Shown piece by piece: positions 35,409 through 44,013 of a stretch of DNA of 64,000 nucleotides. The notes beneath the pieces were generated by a model, which searched no databases, was not told the DNA's origin, and saw nothing but the letters and a program-made list of their open reading frames with translations. How positions within the stretch are numbered: the first letter of the stretch is position 1; the number at the start of each line of letters is the position of its first letter. Made by a program: the position numbers and the translations under genes. The DNA lies in assembly GCA_902618695.1 (NCBI GenBank), contig CACNCB010000002.1, positions 40,644-104,643 on the forward strand. Direction: 5' to 3'. The stretch is from an uncultured Pelagibacteraceae bacterium (GTDB lineage Bacteria > Pseudomonadota > Alphaproteobacteria > Pelagibacterales > Pelagibacteraceae).

Positions 35409-36665
35409 CTACATATTAGCTAAAACTGAGTCAGCTAAAGCGTTAGCAGCATCTACAGATGACATATCAGAGTTAAAGTGTTCTGTAATGATATCTTGTA
35501 GGGCAGCTTTCATAGTATTACCTTGAGCCATACCGTGAGCAAAACTTGGTACTAATCCGCCGCTTGCACCTGCAGTTTTAATATCAGAGTTAGAAGTTTT
35601 TGCACATTTATCAAACTCATCCATTGGAACATCTAGTCTAGCTGGGATTGAACCTTTGTATAGGTTAAATACTTTTTGGAAGTTTTTACCCATCATTAGT
35701 TTCGCTAATAGTTTTTGACCTTCTTGTTTTTCTGGATCGCTAGTTTTGTAGAATATGAAGCTATCTACATTGTATAAGTATCCATTATTTGAAGGAGTAG
35801 GAGCACAGTAGTAATCTACACCTGGAACTTTTCCAGCGGCTGTAAATTCACCTTTAGCCCAGTCACCCATAATTTGGAAACCAGCTTTTCCTTCAATTAC
35901 CATACCTGTAGCAACGTTCCAGTCTCTTCCTGGACTACCTTCATCTGTATAGCTTTGAAGTTTTCTCATTTGATCAAAAACTTTAACTGTAGTCTCACTT
36001 CTTAAACAACTTTCTTTTAGATCAACGTAACAGTTTTTATAGTAGTTATTTCCACCTATACCCATAGCAACGGCTTCAAATACTGTAGCATCTTGCCAAG
36101 CTTGACCACCATGAGCGAATGGAATTATTCCTGCAGCTTTTAATTTTTCTGCAGCAGCATTTACTTCATCCCAAGTTGTTGGAACTGAAATACCATTAGC
36201 ATCAAATACAGCTTTGTTTGCCCACATCCAATCAATTCTATGAATGTTAACTGGTGCAGCACAATACGGTCCACTGTTATTTTCACATTTATGCACAGCA
36301 GCAATCATTGGATCTAAAAGTTTATCCCAACCTTCAGATTGAGCAATCGCATCAATGTTATACGGAGCCACAACACCTTCTTGGTCATACTCTTGAATTG
36401 TGGGTCCTTTGATTTGTGATGCTGATGGAGGATCTCCAGCAACGATTCTTGCTTTTAATGCAACGTTAGCAGCATCTCCACCACCACCTGTTACAGGCAT
36501 GTCCATCCATTCACCACCATTTGCAGCGAAATCATCTTTTAAAACTTTAAGTGCAGCAGCTTCACCACCAGACGTCCACCAGTGCAATACCTCGATCTTA
36601 GGTCCTGCAATTGATGAAGTAGATGTGAACGCTAATGTAATTAAAGCTATCATTAGTTTTTTCAT
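35409..36665 (-). CDS. gtsA: Glucose-type ABC sugar-binding protein
   Basis: 418 residues with signal peptide (cleavage after SSIAG, about residue 20). The mature N-terminus IEVLHWWTSGGEAAALKVL and the block VTGGGGDAANVALKARIVAG strongly resemble bacterial glucose/mannose-binding proteins (GtsA / Thermus GlcBP). LHWWTSGGE and WMDMPV supply aromatic sugar contacts. Periplasmic. First gene of the operon, with a palindrome in its promoter region and a terminator after it. Better codon uniformity than neighbours suggests high expression. Confidence 0.93.
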   Translation of the reverse strand: MKKLMIALITLAFTSTSSIAGPKIEVLHWWTSGGEAAALKVLKDDFAANGGEWMDMPVTGGGGDAANVALKARIVAGDPPSASQIKGPTIQEYDQEGVVAPYNIDAIAQSEGWDKLLDPMIAAVHKCENNSGPYCAAPVNIHRIDWMWANKAVFDANGISVPTTWDEVNAAAEKLKAAGIIPFAHGGQAWQDATVFEAVAMGIGGNNYYKNCYVDLKESCLRSETTVKVFDQMRKLQSYTDEGSPGRDWNVATGMVIEGKAGFQIMGDWAKGEFTAAGKVPGVDYYCAPTPSNNGYLYNVDSFIFYKTSDPEKQEGQKLLAKLMMGKNFQKVFNLYKGSIPARLDVPMDEFDKCAKTSNSDIKTAGASGGLVPSFAHGMAQGNTMKAALQDIITEHFNSDMSSVDAANALADSVLANM

Positions 36666-36756
36666 ATCTTCTCTTCCTCTTTTTATTTAGTTAACTATTT
36701 TTTTAAAACGAAACTATAAGTAGAATAATTCTCAATTGATAACTAAAAAAATATTA

Positions 36757-36773
36757 ATCAACTAAAAGTTGAT
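36757..36773. promoter_or_regulatory. Candidate operator upstream of the glucose-type operon
   Basis: Perfect palindrome ATCAACT-AAA-AGTTGAT in the 190-base gap 36666-36855. It lies about 92 bases before the gtsA start, a sensible place for a repressor or activator site. No regulator gene adjoins. The rest of the gap is AT-rich with no other feature recognised. Confidence 0.4.
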
Positions 36774-36855
36774 ATTGATTGTTTACCTTATTTAACAGCG
36801 TTTTTTTTAATTATAAAAAAAAATTTTTTTTATGATTCTACTTTTAGTTGAAGTT

Positions 36856-37758
36856 CTAATATGTCGCGCTTCTTCCTAATCTAGCAGCGCCTCTAACTCC
36901 ACTAGCATCTCCGTATCTAGGTTTTAAAAAAACACCCTCATACTCTCTTCCAATAACAAATTTTCTAACCAATGAGTCTATTTCATGCAAAAAATCAATT
37001 TCGTTTGAAACTCCTCCTCCAAATATAAAAGCATCAGGATCTAAAATATTTATGATGCTTGAAAGAGACATTGCTAAATTTACTTTAAAATCATCTATAA
37101 ATCTTTCAGCATCTAAATCATGTTTTCTATTTAATTCAAAAATTTCATTTGTTTTTAAATTTTTTCCATAAAGTTTCTTAAATCTTTTTGCTAAACTTAA
37201 ACCAGATAAAAAACTTTCAATCTCTGCTTCCCTTGCATTACTTGAGTCAAAATTTTCTTTCTTAGCTGCAAAATATGGAATTTGGTTATGTCCCCATTCC
37301 CCTGCTACTCCATTCGAGCCAGTAATAATTTTTTTGTCTATTACTAAGCCACCTCCAACTCCTGAACCTAGTATAATTCCATAAACAATTTTATAATGTG
37401 TGCCAGCTCCGTCTATTGCTTCAGATAAAGCAAAACAATTTGCATCATTTTCACAAAACACTTCTTTTCCAAGCGCTTTACGTAGATCTCTTTGAAATGG
37501 TTTTTTTTCTAACCAAGTTATATTTGGAGCATTTTTTACTAATCCTGTTTGAGGAGAATGAACTCCTGGATGACAAACACCAATTGGAAGTTCTTGTTTG
37601 AAATCTTGTTCTAATTTTTTGTGGATATCTCTTATCGCAGTTATAATTTTAGTATACTCCTTTGGACACGATATTCTTGATCTATGTTTTTCGTTCCCAT
37701 TCTCTTCGAGCACAACACTCTCAATTTTAGTTGCTCCTACATCAATACCTATTTGCAT
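36856..37758 (-). CDS. ROK-family sugar kinase
   Basis: 300 residues. ATP-binding IGIDVGATKIESVVL at the N-terminus, catalytic aspartate in CENDANCFAL, GSGVGGGLVID, and GVAGEWGHNQIPY with the histidine of the ROK zinc motif; the usual following CxCGxxGC cysteines are absent, as in some fructokinases and glucokinases. FGGGVSNE closes the ATP site. Would phosphorylate imported hexose or keto-sugar. 2 bases after the SDR gene; same direction as the tct cluster upstream. Confidence 0.9.
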   Translation of the reverse strand: MQIGIDVGATKIESVVLEENGNEKHRSRISCPKEYTKIITAIRDIHKKLEQDFKQELPIGVCHPGVHSPQTGLVKNAPNITWLEKKPFQRDLRKALGKEVFCENDANCFALSEAIDGAGTHYKIVYGIILGSGVGGGLVIDKKIITGSNGVAGEWGHNQIPYFAAKKENFDSSNAREAEIESFLSGLSLAKRFKKLYGKNLKTNEIFELNRKHDLDAERFIDDFKVNLAMSLSSIINILDPDAFIFGGGVSNEIDFLHEIDSLVRKFVIGREYEGVFLKPRYGDASGVRGAARLGRSATY

Positions 37759-37760
37759 AA

Positions 37761-38510
37761 CTAATATGTAGCTCTTCCACCACTTAAATCAAAAACAGCT
37801 GCTGTTGAGAATGAATTTTCTTCACTAGCTAACCAGGTTACTAGGGAAGCTAATTCTTCAACTTTTGCAAATTTGTTTCTTGGAATTTTTGATAGCATAT
37901 AATTTATATGTTCTTCAGTCATTTGATCAAAAATTCTTGTTTTAGCTGCTGCAGGAGTTACGCAATTTACAGCTATATTTTTTTGTGCCAATTCTTTACC
38001 TAAAGATTTTGTTAAACCTATAACGCCTGCCTTTGAAGTACTATAAGCACTTGCATTTGGGTTTCCTTCTTTTCCTGCAATAGATGCAATATTTACTATT
38101 CTTCCATAATCATTTTTTAACATAAAAGGAACAACTGCCTTACAACAATAAAAAACTGAATTTAAATTTAAATTCATCACTTTTTTCCATTCATCTAAAG
38201 GATATTCAGCAACAGTAGTATTCATGCCTGCAATCCCTGCATTATTGACAAAAATATCTATTTTTCCATGTTTTTTCTCTACTTCTTTTAAATTTTGATT
38301 TACTATTTCAAAATTTGTTACGTCTACAATCTGATAACTTAGGTTTTCTGATTTAACTTTGCTAATTGCATCTTTAGCAGCATTTTCATCAATATCCCAA
38401 ATTACAACTTTAGCTCCTGCTTCGATAAATCTTTCAGTTATAGCTAAACCAAACCCCTGAGCCCCACCAGTAACAACTGCCACTCGATTATTTAAATCAT
38501 ACTTTATCAT
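37761..38510 (-). CDS. SDR-family dehydrogenase (3-oxoacyl reductase-like)
   Basis: 249 residues. TGGAQGFGLAI nucleotide motif, NNAGIAG, catalytic S in VNIASIAG, Y/K in YSTSKAGVIGL. Ends AAVFDLSGGRATY. SDRs with this layout oxidise sugars or sugar acids as often as acyl chains; with a kinase and a tct transporter in line, a sugar or sugar-acid substrate is likely. Overlaps tctA by 14 bases. Confidence 0.88.
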   Translation of the reverse strand: MIKYDLNNRVAVVTGGAQGFGLAITERFIEAGAKVVIWDIDENAAKDAISKVKSENLSYQIVDVTNFEIVNQNLKEVEKKHGKIDIFVNNAGIAGMNTTVAEYPLDEWKKVMNLNLNSVFYCCKAVVPFMLKNDYGRIVNIASIAGKEGNPNASAYSTSKAGVIGLTKSLGKELAQKNIAVNCVTPAAAKTRIFDQMTEEHINYMLSKIPRNKFAKVEELASLVTWLASEENSFSTAAVFDLSGGRATY

Positions 38511-39984
38511 TGTTTTTTTTAAATTTTCTTGATCTTATTAAAGGAAAAGCCAAAGCAATTAAAGATAAAATGAAGAATGTTAAAGCAATTGGTCTTGTGA
38601 AAAACATTAGCCAATTACCATCAAAAATAACTAGAGATTGTCTTAGAGTTCCTTCAACTAGCTCGCCTAAAATTAATCCAATAATAACTGGAACAACAGA
38701 AAAACCATATCTTCTCATAAAGAAACCTAGCACCCCAAAAAATAACATTATCCAAACATCTATTATGGATTGATTTAAAGAATAAGTTCCACATACTGAA
38801 ACTGCGAATATCATTGGCCATAAAATTTTATTAGGTACTAAAGTTATTCTTGCAAATATTTTTGCTCCAAAAAATCCAAAAATAAAAAACAGGATATTAG
38901 CTATTAGCATGGCACCAAAAATTCCATATAAGAAATCTGGCTGCTCTCTAAACAAATCTGGTCCAGGTCTAACACCATGAATAATCAATCCCGTAAGTAT
39001 AACCGCTGTTGTTGCGCTACCAGGAATACCTAGCGCTAAAGTTGGAACCATCGCGCCACCTGTTGCTGCATTATTTGCCGCTTCTGCACCTGCAATTCCT
39101 TCTATTGATCCTTTTCCAAATTCTTCAGGATTTTTTGAAAATCTCTTAGCCTCAGAATAACCAATTAAAGAAGCAACTGTTCCACCTTCTGCAGGTAGTA
39201 CTCCAATAAACGATCCAATCCCACTTGATCGTAATATTGTTTTCCAAGTTTTTTTATAATCATCTTTGCTTGGTAATTTAATTGCTTTTAAAGCGATCCT
39301 ATTAAAAATTTGATTTATCAAAGTTGATTGAGTTAACATTTCACTCATTGCAAAAAGTCCAACTACTACTGGTATAAATCCTATTCCCTCAGTTAATTCA
39401 TTGATCCCAAAAGTAAAACGATCAATTGAAGTCATAAAATCTTTACCAACTGTAGAAATCAATATTCCAAATGCACCTGCGATTAAATTTTTAATTGGAC
39501 TACCTTCGCCTATTGAAGCAAGCATCGTTAAACCAAATATTGCTAATGCAAAGTATTCTGGCTGACCAAACTCATAAGCAAGTTGTGCTAATATAGGAGC
39601 AAAGAAAACTAATATAACGACACTAAAAATACCTCCAACAGTGCTTGAGACTGTTGCCATACCTAAAGCTCTTCCAGCTTCGCCTTTTTGTGCTAAAGGA
39701 TAGCCATCTAAACAAGTGGCTGCAGCTGCTGGGGTTCCTGGTGTATTAATAAGTACAGCAGTTATTGCACCACCATAAGTTCCCGCACAATAAATAGAAG
39801 TTAATAAAACAATTGCAGATAATGGATCTAGTGTCATTGTAAAAGGCAGTATTAATGCTCCACCTGTTGTTGGTCCTAACCCTGGCAACACACCTAATAT
39901 CAAACCAAATAAAGTTCCAAAAAATAAAACTAATAATAGTTTAGAACTGAAAAGTGGTGCCAGCATTAATAATAAATTATCCAT
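38497..39984 (-). CDS. tctA: Tripartite tricarboxylate transporter large membrane subunit
   Basis: 495 residues, about 12 membrane segments. Family blocks LGLILGVLPGLGPTTGGAL near 24-42, YGGAITAVLINTPGTPAAAA and its repeat GSFIGVLPAEGGTVASLIGY / GIPGSATTAVILTGL are unmistakable. Moves citrate-like or other carboxylates, driven by an ion gradient, delivered by the periplasmic TctC. Abuts tctB with no gap. Confidence 0.96.
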   Translation of the reverse strand: MDNLLLMLAPLFSSKLLLVLFFGTLFGLILGVLPGLGPTTGGALILPFTMTLDPLSAIVLLTSIYCAGTYGGAITAVLINTPGTPAAAATCLDGYPLAQKGEAGRALGMATVSSTVGGIFSVVILVFFAPILAQLAYEFGQPEYFALAIFGLTMLASIGEGSPIKNLIAGAFGILISTVGKDFMTSIDRFTFGINELTEGIGFIPVVVGLFAMSEMLTQSTLINQIFNRIALKAIKLPSKDDYKKTWKTILRSSGIGSFIGVLPAEGGTVASLIGYSEAKRFSKNPEEFGKGSIEGIAGAEAANNAATGGAMVPTLALGIPGSATTAVILTGLIIHGVRPGPDLFREQPDFLYGIFGAMLIANILFFIFGFFGAKIFARITLVPNKILWPMIFAVSVCGTYSLNQSIIDVWIMLFFGVLGFFMRRYGFSVVPVIIGLILGELVEGTLRQSLVIFDGNWLMFFTRPIALTFFILSLIALAFPLIRSRKFKKNNDKV

Positions 39985-40497
39985 TTAATTATAGTAAATG
40001 TTAGTAATTATTCCTGGGGGAAATCTTAAACCTAAAATAGTTTCAAAAAATATAAAAACAATAATTGGGAAAATAATCCCCACTAGTAATAAATAAAATA
40101 ATCTTTTTTCTCCCCAACAATAAGAAACAAAGATAGATAAAGCTGAAATTGCTAAAAAGAAATCAAGTGTTTTAGAAACTACTACAAAAATAACAAAACT
40201 TGATAAAGTTAGAAAGAATGATCTTGGTAATTTTTTTTCTACTTTCCAAGGATTTTTAGTTGCCAAATAATAGATTAACATTGTCATTACTATTATTAAG
40301 ACCAAGAGCGCTTTTGGGAATGTTGCTGGTTGTATTCCTCTATTTAAAATTGGAGGAACAATATCAAAAGTAAAAGTTGTGATTAATAATGCTACAGATA
40401 TTAAAATAATTACAAGAGAAACTCTAAACTCATCTCTAAAAAAAAAGGGCAAACTTTTGTTTGCCCTTTTTTGATTTTGTACATTTTTCATGTTCAA
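39985..40497 (-). CDS. tctB: Tripartite tricarboxylate transporter small membrane subunit
   Basis: 170 residues with four hydrophobic segments (about 27-45, 62-82, 95-115, 130-160) and the family motif RGIQPATFPKALLVLII. The first 24 residues are an unusual polar extension; the DNA for residues 9-19 forms the 14-bp terminator stem described separately. No in-frame ATG lies between this stem and the first helix, so translation must begin either before it (as called) or at a rare start. Confidence 0.85.
   Translation of the reverse strand: MNMKNVQNQKRANKSLPFFFRDEFRVSLVIILISVALLITTFTFDIVPPILNRGIQPATFPKALLVLIIVMTMLIYYLATKNPWKVEKKLPRSFFLTLSSFVIFVVVSKTLDFFLAISALSIFVSYCWGEKRLFYLLLVGIIFPIIVFIFFETILGLRFPPGIITNIYYN
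40438..40472 (-). terminator. Strong intrinsic terminator after tctC, inside the tctB frame
   Basis: Perfect 14-bp stem (40441-40454 with 40459-40472), loop AAAA on the minus strand, followed by U9 (complement of the A run 40438-40446, part shared with the stem). It starts 43 bases after the tctC stop and lies within codons 9-19 of tctB. Confidence 0.9.
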
Positions 40498-40514
40498 ATG
40501 TACTTTTAATTAGA

Positions 40515-41489
40515 TTAGTTAATGTAACCTAAAGCTTTAAGCTGCGCAGTCATCTCGGTAAGCATTTCTTCCATTTGCTTACCCCATTCATCTGCACCTA
40601 CAACACTTGTATCATCAAGACCAATTTCTGTTAGGAAATTTTTGTAGTAGTTATGGCTCATAGCTTTCATCATTCCAGCTTCTAATTGTTTTACTCTGTC
40701 TGCTGGAGCACCTTTTTTAGTTACGAAACCTCTAACAGTGGATAAAGAAACAGGTATACCTAATTCTTTTGCTGTTGGAGAGTCTCCAATTTTAGCCATT
40801 CTATTATTTGCTAATACAACTGAAACACAAAGTTTACCCTCATTAATTTCAGTTAATGCTTCACCTAGGTTTAAAACACCTACATCAATATCTCCTTTGA
40901 TAAGGTTTGTTTTGATTGGTGCAACACCTTTGTACGCAACGATAGTTGGATCTTTTAATCCACCTTTTTTTGTAAATGCGATTGCACTGACATCGTCAAT
41001 ACCACCAGTATGAGTTGTTCCATATTTTAGCGATTTTGATTTTTGTGTGCTAATAAATTTTTTAGCATCTTTTATATCGTTTTTGCAATTTACAACAAAT
41101 AATTGAGGGTCGTCTGTTCCTCTAGCAAGTGGCTGCATATCACTTAACTTAACTTTAGTTTTGCCTAAAGCCATAGAAACAGCATGACCTGTTGTCCAAG
41201 TTAAAGTATGATTTCCATCAGCTGGTAAAGACATCATGTAATCCATCGATGCTGCTCCACCACCACCTTTTTTGTTTACTAATTGCATGTCTTGCTTAAG
41301 GACTCTTCTTGCTCTTAATAACATCATTCTAGTAGTAACGTCAGTTCCACCACCAAAACCAGCGTGTGTAATTGCTTGTATTGGATGACCATCAGCTTTA
41401 GCTGATGTGATCATTAATGGAAGAGCTACAACAAAAAATTCAGTTACTAGAAAAGCAGCTGCTAAAAATAGTTTAAAGCTTTTTTTCAT
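40515..41489 (-). CDS. tctC: TctC-family periplasmic solute-binding protein
   Basis: 324 residues with a signal peptide (hydrophobic 8-27, SAKADG cleavage region). AGFGGGTDVTTRMML is the Bug/TctC carboxylate-binding loop start, with KKGGGGAASMDYMMS and YKGVAPIKTNLIKGDIDVGV typical of the family. Binds an organic acid in the periplasm. Its gene is first in the tct operon and divergent from the PdxA-like gene by 69 bases. Confidence 0.95.
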   Translation of the reverse strand: MKKSFKLFLAAAFLVTEFFVVALPLMITSAKADGHPIQAITHAGFGGGTDVTTRMMLLRARRVLKQDMQLVNKKGGGGAASMDYMMSLPADGNHTLTWTTGHAVSMALGKTKVKLSDMQPLARGTDDPQLFVVNCKNDIKDAKKFISTQKSKSLKYGTTHTGGIDDVSAIAFTKKGGLKDPTIVAYKGVAPIKTNLIKGDIDVGVLNLGEALTEINEGKLCVSVVLANNRMAKIGDSPTAKELGIPVSLSTVRGFVTKKGAPADRVKQLEAGMMKAMSHNYYKNFLTEIGLDDTSVVGADEWGKQMEEMLTEMTAQLKALGYIN

Positions 41490-41558
41490 TATTTCCCTCT
41501 TTAGTTAATTTATATTTAATAATTTAAACATAATCTGCTACAAGACGTAAAGAAAAAA

Positions 41559-42554
41559 ATGACTGAAAATAAATCTAACATTGCTCTTCTACTTGGTGAT
41601 CCAGCTGGGATTGGACCAGAATTAATTTCAAAGCTTTTAAATGATGAGATGACAAAAAAAGCAAACATCGTCATAATTGGTGAAAAGCAAGTATTTGAAA
41701 GTGGAAATAGAATTACAGGAATTTCACATAATATAGATGTTGTAGAAAATTTTGATGAGGTAAATTTTAATAAATCAAATAGATTTTTATTAGATATTTC
41801 TAAAGGAAAAAATCATGAATATAAATTATCTGAACCATCAAAAGAATCTGGTGAAAGTGTATTGGAAGCTTTAGATTTAGCTTTAACTCTTGCTAAAGAA
41901 AAAAAAATTGATGCAATTAATTTTGCGCCAATGAATAAGACAAGTTTAAAACTTGGAGGCAATAAACATTCAGATGAATTACAGTTAATGGCTGAAAAAC
42001 TTGAAGTAAATAGTTTTTGTTGTGAGTTTAATGTAATAGATAATTTTTGGACAGCAAGAGTAACTTCTCATATTCCAATAAAAGAAGTTGCTCAACATAT
42101 TACTAAAGAAAATATCATGAAGCCTATAAAATTAATAAATGAGGTTATGATTTTGAATGGTATTAAAAATCCTAGAATTGCTATTCAAGCTCTAAATCCA
42201 CACGCTGAGTTTGGTACAGAAGAAAATGACGAAATCATTCCTGCAATTGAGGAAGCAAAAAAACTTGGTTACAACGTTGATGGGCCACTGCCATGCGATA
42301 CCTCTTTTGTCGTAGCCTATAAAAATAAAAACCATGATTGTATGGTTGGTATGTATCATGACGCGTTACAATCTGGTCTTAAAGCATTTGGTTTCGATAG
42401 AGGAGTTACAGTTCAAGGTGGATTGACCGTACCAGTAACTACTACTGCACATGGATCAGCATTTGCTATTGCTGGAAAAAATGAGGCTAATCTAGCTCCG
42501 ATTTTAAACTCATTTAAAATTGCATTATCAATGGCTGAAAATAAAAAGAATTAG
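41559..42554 (+). CDS. PdxA-family dehydrogenase (4-phosphoerythronate/threonate type)
   Basis: 331 residues. LLGDPAGIGPELI is the family start, and the three metal histidines appear in TSHIPIKEVAQHI, NPHAEFG and MYHDALQSGL. The C-terminal GGLTVPVTTTAHGSAFAIAG differs from true PdxA in the way of PdxA2/DtnP/LtnP-like enzymes that oxidise 4-phospho-threonate or -erythronate in sugar-acid breakdown. With tctABC divergent, a tetronate pathway is plausible; no DUF1537 kinase is present in the window. Confidence 0.85.
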   Translation: MTENKSNIALLLGDPAGIGPELISKLLNDEMTKKANIVIIGEKQVFESGNRITGISHNIDVVENFDEVNFNKSNRFLLDISKGKNHEYKLSEPSKESGESVLEALDLALTLAKEKKIDAINFAPMNKTSLKLGGNKHSDELQLMAEKLEVNSFCCEFNVIDNFWTARVTSHIPIKEVAQHITKENIMKPIKLINEVMILNGIKNPRIAIQALNPHAEFGTEENDEIIPAIEEAKKLGYNVDGPLPCDTSFVVAYKNKNHDCMVGMYHDALQSGLKAFGFDRGVTVQGGLTVPVTTTAHGSAFAIAGKNEANLAPILNSFKIALSMAENKKN

Positions 42555-42556
42555 AT

Positions 42557-43468
42557 TTAATTATCTGTTAGTTCTTTAGCAAAAGGCATAGATGAAGCAG
42601 CACCTAATCTTGTCGTTGAAATACCTGCAACTTTATTTGCGAATGATAAAGCTTCTTTTATATCTAGATCATTTGCTAAACCGACAGCAAAAGCTCCATT
42701 AAATGCGTCTCCTGCTCCTGTAGTATCTATTACAGGTTGTTTTAGTTTATAAGCTTCCAGGAAAAAGTTTTCTTTTTCGTTTGCGAAATAAATACCTTTT
42801 TCACCTAAAGTAATAATCACATTTTTTATACCCTTTTTTAACAACTCATTAGCTGCGTTTTTTATATCTTCACTTGTTTCAATTTTTTTATTTAAATAAA
42901 ATTCAGCCTCTGTTTCATTGGGTGTAAAAAAATCTATTATTTTAAAAATATCCTCATCAATTTTACGTGCTGGGGCAGGATTTAAAATAGTTATACATTT
43001 ATGTTCTTTTGCTTTTTTTAATGCGTAAATAGTAATTTCATCAGGAGTTTCCATTTGTGTCAAAAATATTTCTGAATTTTTAATTGTTTCAACTTTATTA
43101 TCTATATCTTCAGCAAATAGATGTTCAGCCGCTCCAGAAACAATATTGATTGCATTTTTTCCATCTTTATCGATCATGATACCAGCAACTCCTGTAAAAA
43201 GTTTTTCATCCTGAATAATTGAATGAGTTTTTACTCCAGCTTCCCTATAAAGATTAAATGCCATTTCAGAATGACTATCTTTACCGACTTTGGTAATAAA
43301 ACTTACATCTCCATTTAATCTAGCAGCTGCAATCGCTTGATTTGATCCTTTTCCACCTGGACCTACTACATGTTTTTTTCCTAAAATTGTTTGACCTTTG
43401 CTGGGAATTCTATCTCCAATAAAGCATAAATCTGCTACAAAAACTCCTAATATAGAAATAGATTTCAT
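42557..43468 (-). CDS. rbsK: PfkB-family sugar kinase (ribokinase-like)
   Basis: 303 residues. GPGGKGSNQAIAAARL is the ribokinase substrate motif, VIITLGEKGIYF precedes the ATP site, and DTTGAGDAFNGAFAVGL contains the catalytic aspartate. Ribose is the family default, but in an operon with iolD it could also act on a cyclitol-derived acid (IolC is also PfkB). Ten bases after the FucU-like gene; only 2 bases from the convergent PdxA-like gene. Confidence 0.87.
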   Translation of the reverse strand: MKSISILGVFVADLCFIGDRIPSKGQTILGKKHVVGPGGKGSNQAIAAARLNGDVSFITKVGKDSHSEMAFNLYREAGVKTHSIIQDEKLFTGVAGIMIDKDGKNAINIVSGAAEHLFAEDIDNKVETIKNSEIFLTQMETPDEITIYALKKAKEHKCITILNPAPARKIDEDIFKIIDFFTPNETEAEFYLNKKIETSEDIKNAANELLKKGIKNVIITLGEKGIYFANEKENFFLEAYKLKQPVIDTTGAGDAFNGAFAVGLANDLDIKEALSFANKVAGISTTRLGAASSMPFAKELTDN

Positions 43469-43478
43469 TTGTTAAATT

Positions 43479-43940
43479 TTATGACCAAACCTTGCCATCT
43501 GGTAGAATTACACCTTTGGTTAAAACAAAACATCCAAAAGGTCTAGCATCTGTAGTTGTAACTATGCAGTATGCTTTTTTTGCTTCTTCATAAAAATTTT
43601 GTCTAGATATTGAACCAACTTTCCAATTTTCTCCAGAAACATTTTTAACGACATCAATAAATTCCTTATGCGTCTCTGTTAATTCATCTGGTTGATCATC
43701 CACTTCCATTCTCAAAGCTGGAGATCCACCTTGTGTAACAATAAAACTATCAAGAGGAAAAACTGAGAGGATTGCTGAGGCTGCTTCTTTAATACCAACT
43801 CCATCTAATCTTATTACCTTATCATTTGAAGTATTAGCAGGAAAATTCGCATCAGCTAAAATTAATTTTTCTCCATGACCCATAGATCTTAGATGAAATA
43901 ATAATTTAGGGCTTAAAACTGGATTAATATTTATTAACAT
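43479..43940 (-). CDS. RbsD/FucU-family sugar mutarotase
   Basis: 153 residues. PVLSPKLLFHLRSMGHGEKLILADANFP matches FucU/RbsD (in part: LRSMGHGEKLILADANFP), and the C-terminal ARPFGCFVLTKGVI is the second conserved block. Catalyses anomer or pyranose-furanose exchange for imported sugar. It is separated from the binding-protein gene upstream by a terminator hairpin. Confidence 0.9.
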   Translation of the reverse strand: MLININPVLSPKLLFHLRSMGHGEKLILADANFPANTSNDKVIRLDGVGIKEAASAILSVFPLDSFIVTQGGSPALRMEVDDQPDELTETHKEFIDVVKNVSGENWKVGSISRQNFYEEAKKAYCIVTTTDARPFGCFVLTKGVILPDGKVWS

Positions 43941-43956
43941 TAAAATATTATATTAC

Positions 43957-43993
43957 ATAAAAAAAAAGGGTGGAATTAAATTCCACCCTTTTT
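43957..43993 (-). terminator. Intrinsic terminator after the ribose-type binding protein
   Basis: Stem GGGTGGAAT/ATTCCACCC (43968-43976 with 43980-43988), extended by AAAAA/TTTTT; on the minus strand a U-run from the A tract 43959-43967 follows. It starts 21 bases after the binding-protein stop. Confidence 0.88.
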
Positions 43994-44013
43994 AATATTT
44001 TATTATCTAATGA

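Noticed and set aside
36800..36840. A9-T8 tract as a hairpin terminator
   Set aside because: Pure A/T self-complementarity is common in this very AT-rich DNA and has no GC stem.
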